DNA from: Flavobacterium segetis
GTDB lineage: Bacteria > Bacteroidota > Bacteroidia > Flavobacteriales > Flavobacteriaceae
DNA length: 64,000 bases
Assembly: GCF_900129575.1 (NCBI RefSeq)
Contig: NZ_FQWE01000002.1
Coordinates: 248,001-312,000, forward strand
Direction of reading: 5' to 3'
A program made the translations under genes and the position numbers. Position 1 is the first letter of the stretch. Each line of letters starts with the position of its first letter. The notes below the pieces were generated by a model. The model was not told the origin of the DNA. It searched no databases and was given only the letters and a program-made list of their open reading frames with translations. Positions 62,101 through 64,000 of this stretch are shown here, one piece after another.

Positions 62101-63680
62101 GATTTGAAGTAGTATTCTTGATTCGGTAACCCGTAACGATAACCACGACCACGACCTATTGGCGTAGTTTGCTTTTCGCCATCGCGCACACATAGTAAAA
62201 TATCATGTGCATTTGAATTTTCCTTGTCTATATAAAAGGTGTTGTTTGTGGCAACAATCTTAACATCGTGTTTTCTGGCTAATGAAATTAATGAAGTATT
62301 CACTCGATTTTCATCTTCTTGATTGTGGCGCATTACCTCAATATAAAAATCATCTTTGAACTCATTCTTCCACCATATCAAAGCTTCTTCTGCTTGGTTT
62401 TCACCAATGTTCAAAATCTTATTTGGTATTTCACCATACAAGTTACCAGACAATACGATAATATCTTCTTTGTACTGCTGGATGACTTTTCTATCAATTC
62501 TTGGTACATAATAAAATCCTTCGGTATATGCTATCGAAGACATTTTAGCTAGATTGTGATAGCCTTTTTTAGTTTTTGCCAAAAGCACTATTTGGTATCC
62601 ATTGTCCTTTACTGATTTATTTTTATGATCTTCACATACAAAAAACTCACAGCCTACAATAGGTTTCATAACAACTTCTGTAGGCTCTTCTCCAGATTCT
62701 AACAAAGCTGCATTTTTGGCCTCAGCCGCTTTGTTATGATATAAAATATCCCGAACAAAGTGAAAAGCGCCCATTAAATTCGCATGATCAGTCATAGCAA
62801 CTGCCGGCATTTTTTGCTGTGCTGCCGCTTTGACTAATGCTGGAATACTAATTGTAGATTGTAAAACCGAAAATTGAGTGTGATTGTGCAAATGCACAAA
62901 TTGCGTATCAACTAACACTTTTTTATTCTCAGAAAGCTCTTTCTTTGAAACTGCTGGCTCCTGCTTTTCCCCAAATTGCTGTCTGATTTTCTCTGATGCC
63001 TCTTTGAGATTAATGTGTTTTAAACCGATTAGCTTTATTTCGGCAGGATTTCGATTTTGAAAGTCTTTAAAATAGTCAGGTGCAACATCAAGCTCTTCTT
63101 TTGTAAAAATCTCACGGCGAATTAACTCCAGAAAACAACGCGTGGTTGCCTCCACATCGGCGGTTGCGTTGTGTGCTTCACCAAAAGGTTTGTGAAATAA
63201 ATAACTGTGTAATTCAGTAAGTGTTGGTAATTTAAATTTCCCACCACGACCTCCAGGTAATTTTAATAAGGATGCGGTAACTTCAGTACAGGTATCAAGA
63301 ATGGGCATGGAACTCATTTGGCTTTCTACTCCCATTCTGTAAAATTCGCAACCCATAATATTGATATCAAAACCTAAATTCTGACCTACAATATATTTGG
63401 CTTTACCTAAAGCGATATTGAATTTCTCTAAAACTTCCGCCAAAGAGATTCCTTCGGCTTGTGCTAATTCAGTAGAGATTCCGTGAATTCGTTCGGCATC
63501 ATAAGGAATATTAAAACCTTCTGGCGTAACCAAATAATCCTGATGCTCGACGAGTTTTCCCATATCATCATGTAGCTGCCATGCGATTTGAATACAGCGT
63601 GGCCAGTTTTCCGTATCAGAAATAGGTGCGCCCCAACGCTTAGGTAATCCTGTGGTTTCAGTATCGAATATTAAGTACAT
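59121..63680 (-). CDS. dnaE: DNA polymerase III alpha subunit with fused N-terminal 3'-5' exonuclease
   Basis: A 1519-residue replicase, about 350 residues longer than E. coli DnaE. Residues 1-190 are a DnaQ-like DEDDh exonuclease (LIFDTETTGLPKRW with D6 and E8, GFDINIMG, HNATADVEATTRCF). A PHP domain starts near residue 263 (FVHLHNHTQFSVL, AMTDHANLMGA). The polymerase palm has GPGRGSAAGSVVAYCL and the catalytic LPDIDIDFDD near residue 690. Tandem HhH, OB-fold (KNLTFGGIINNVQHRIAKNG) and a C-terminal tail follow. Polymerase and proofreading are therefore on one chain, an arrangement of DnaE found in Bacteroidota. Confidence 0.95.
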   Translation of the reverse strand: MYLIFDTETTGLPKRWGAPISDTENWPRCIQIAWQLHDDMGKLVEHQDYLVTPEGFNIPYDAERIHGISTELAQAEGISLAEVLEKFNIALGKAKYIVGQNLGFDINIMGCEFYRMGVESQMSSMPILDTCTEVTASLLKLPGGRGGKFKLPTLTELHSYLFHKPFGEAHNATADVEATTRCFLELIRREIFTKEELDVAPDYFKDFQNRNPAEIKLIGLKHINLKEASEKIRQQFGEKQEPAVSKKELSENKKVLVDTQFVHLHNHTQFSVLQSTISIPALVKAAAQQKMPAVAMTDHANLMGAFHFVRDILYHNKAAEAKNAALLESGEEPTEVVMKPIVGCEFFVCEDHKNKSVKDNGYQIVLLAKTKKGYHNLAKMSSIAYTEGFYYVPRIDRKVIQQYKEDIIVLSGNLYGEIPNKILNIGENQAEEALIWWKNEFKDDFYIEVMRHNQEDENRVNTSLISLARKHDVKIVATNNTFYIDKENSNAHDILLCVRDGEKQTTPIGRGRGYRYGLPNQEYYFKSGDEMKQLFNNLPEAISNISEIVDKIEIYDLAREVLLPKFEIPTEFEVPEDAADGGVRGENAYLRHLTFEGANRRYPEITEEIQERLDFELLTISNSGYPGYFLIVQDLIAEARSMGVSVGPGRGSAAGSVVAYCLKITNIDPLKYNLLFERFLNPDRVSLPDIDIDFDDEGRSSVMDYVIRKYGSKQVAQIITYGKMATKSAIRDTARVLDLPLFEADKIAKLIPGMMPSKWNLARFLNEKEDLIKKAVRPEEYINIKELISLANEDDLGGETIQQAKVLEGNLRNTGIHACGVIITPSDITDFVPVATAKDSDLYVTQFDNSVVESAGLLKMDFLGLKTLTLIKDTVKLVKYRSGIDLDPDTFPIDDLKTYELFQRGETVGIFQYESPGMQKYMKELKPTVFPDLIAMNALYRPGPIAYIPSFVKRKNGEEEIIYDLDACEELLKDTYGITVYQEQVMLLSQKLADFSKGDADVLRKAMGKKQKEVLDKMKPKFINQAAEKGHAVDKLEKIWKDWEAFAEYAFNKSHSTCYAWIAYQTAYLKANYPAEYMAAVLSNNMSDIKQVSFFMEECKRMGLQVLGPDVNESFYKFTVNDDYAVRFGMGAIKGVGSGAVATIVNTRKDGKYKSIFDLAKRIDLRAANKKAIENLALAGGFDSFGNTTRAQYFHDDGDGITFYEKAIRYGIKYQENENSAQVSLFGESSDVQIAEPIVPPCEDWSTMEKLAKEKEVVGIYISGHPLDDFRFEMKYFCNAKLEALKNMESHLSKNLTFGGIINNVQHRIAKNGKGWGIFTLEGYDESYEFKIFGDEYLKFRHYFIQNNFTFMKVLVKEGWADRDTGKKGEPRLQFTEVKQLQDVLQEFAKKLVVLLNISDLEADFIHKLSHIFQENRGDKTVSFEIMELEKTKRLVEVATAETQDDEDENLVFVEENDDVEMGSGEISALAVSAKVKVEEVEEIKVVTKLIMPSRKLKVKISNELLIELEKMQINFKLN

Positions 63681-64000
63681 ATAATTTTGTAAAAATCAAA
63701 TTAAAAATTCCAAATTCCAAATTTTTATAAGCTATAAAGTGCTGAATGTATGCGCTTTAAAAGTCATATGTAGAATAAAATGTGGGATCTCAAAATTAGG
63801 CTATTTGTTAGCAAATTAAAAGGGAAAATTATTAAAAGTTAAAATTAAATTAGAATTATTAATATTTAAATTAGTTTACGACATACTATCCCTAAACCCT
63901 TAAAATATTAAACGCTAAAAAATCAGTTATTTTTTTTATATTTTTGACTTCTCACTTTTGCTTGATTTAACTCAGAATTAATGAGAGTATTTGAACTATT
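63681..64000. other. right end of window, no complete gene
   Basis: 320 AT-rich bases upstream of dnaE. A TATTTTTG box on the plus strand (63939-63946) and an ATG at 63981 (MRVFEL, running off the end) may mark the start of a rightward gene, but six codons are too few to support one. Confidence 0.3.

Noticed and set aside
1..64000. CRISPR arrays, insertion sequences, prophage or integron genes
   Set aside because: No spaced direct repeats, transposase, integrase or phage structural motifs were found on either strand.

Overview
The window is a strongly AT-rich, gene-dense stretch of a chromosome that looks like a Flavobacterium or a close relative (Bacteroidota, Flavobacteriaceae). The main reasons are promoters of the Bacteroidota type (TTG, 17-23 bases, then TAnnTTTG) before several genes and both tRNAs, the virtual absence of Shine-Dalgarno sequences, lipoprotein signals ending in Cys, and gene sets typical of the family: GH65/GH13 maltodextrin use, mevalonate-pathway isoprenoids, CruF/CrtA-type carotenoid genes, BlaI/M56-TonB sensors, and DNA polymerase III alpha with a fused exonuclease.

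Layout. 1-4198: end of a maltodextrin operon (beta-phosphoglucomutase tail, GH65 phosphorylase, GH13 lipoprotein). 4418-8509: NfeD-like protein and flotillin, then a glycerophosphodiesterase and a flavoprotein. 8658-9136: a toxin-antitoxin pair whose Txe/YoeB-like toxin carries an in-frame stop. 9309-15760: a carboxypeptidase-like-domain protein, TspO, diphosphomevalonate decarboxylase, an orphan antitoxin-like gene, a GHMP (mevalonate) kinase, a UbiA prenyltransferase, a REP-like hairpin element, an rRNA pseudouridine synthase and an NTF2-like protein. 15839-19928: two metallopeptidases.

20237-31394 is the accessory part: a type I restriction-modification locus (hsdM, hsdS ... hsdR) with five other genes between hsdS and hsdR. 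These are a RelA/SpoT-domain alarmone synthetase homologue, a DinD-like protein, a small PD-(D/E)XK nuclease candidate, an AbiEi-like winged-helix protein preceded by a palindromic operator, and an AlbA_2/Schlafen-type ATP-binding protein. All eight genes point the same way. The block is the best candidate here for an undescribed system. It stops about 230 bp short of a tRNA-Leu gene, but I see no integrase and no att repeat.

31622-64000 is mostly core: tRNA-Leu, an M20 dipeptidase, a coiled-coil exported protein, a lipoprotein-blaI-blaR1/TonB operon with a BlaI-type operator over its promoter, a saccharopine-dehydrogenase-like enzyme, DUF423, pckA, a DUF4407 membrane protein preceded by TCAA tandem repeats, a PH/SHOCT protein, MmcQ, a cyclase-family hydrolase, hemW, ruvC, a flippase-like protein with a GT2 glycosyltransferase, DUF456, a methyltransferase, a carotenoid cluster (crtA-like, cruF-like, crtI, crtZ; no crtB or lycopene cyclase), tRNA-Asp, DUF58, trxA, an outer-membrane barrel protein and dnaE. 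All positions and motifs were read by eye; no database search was run.
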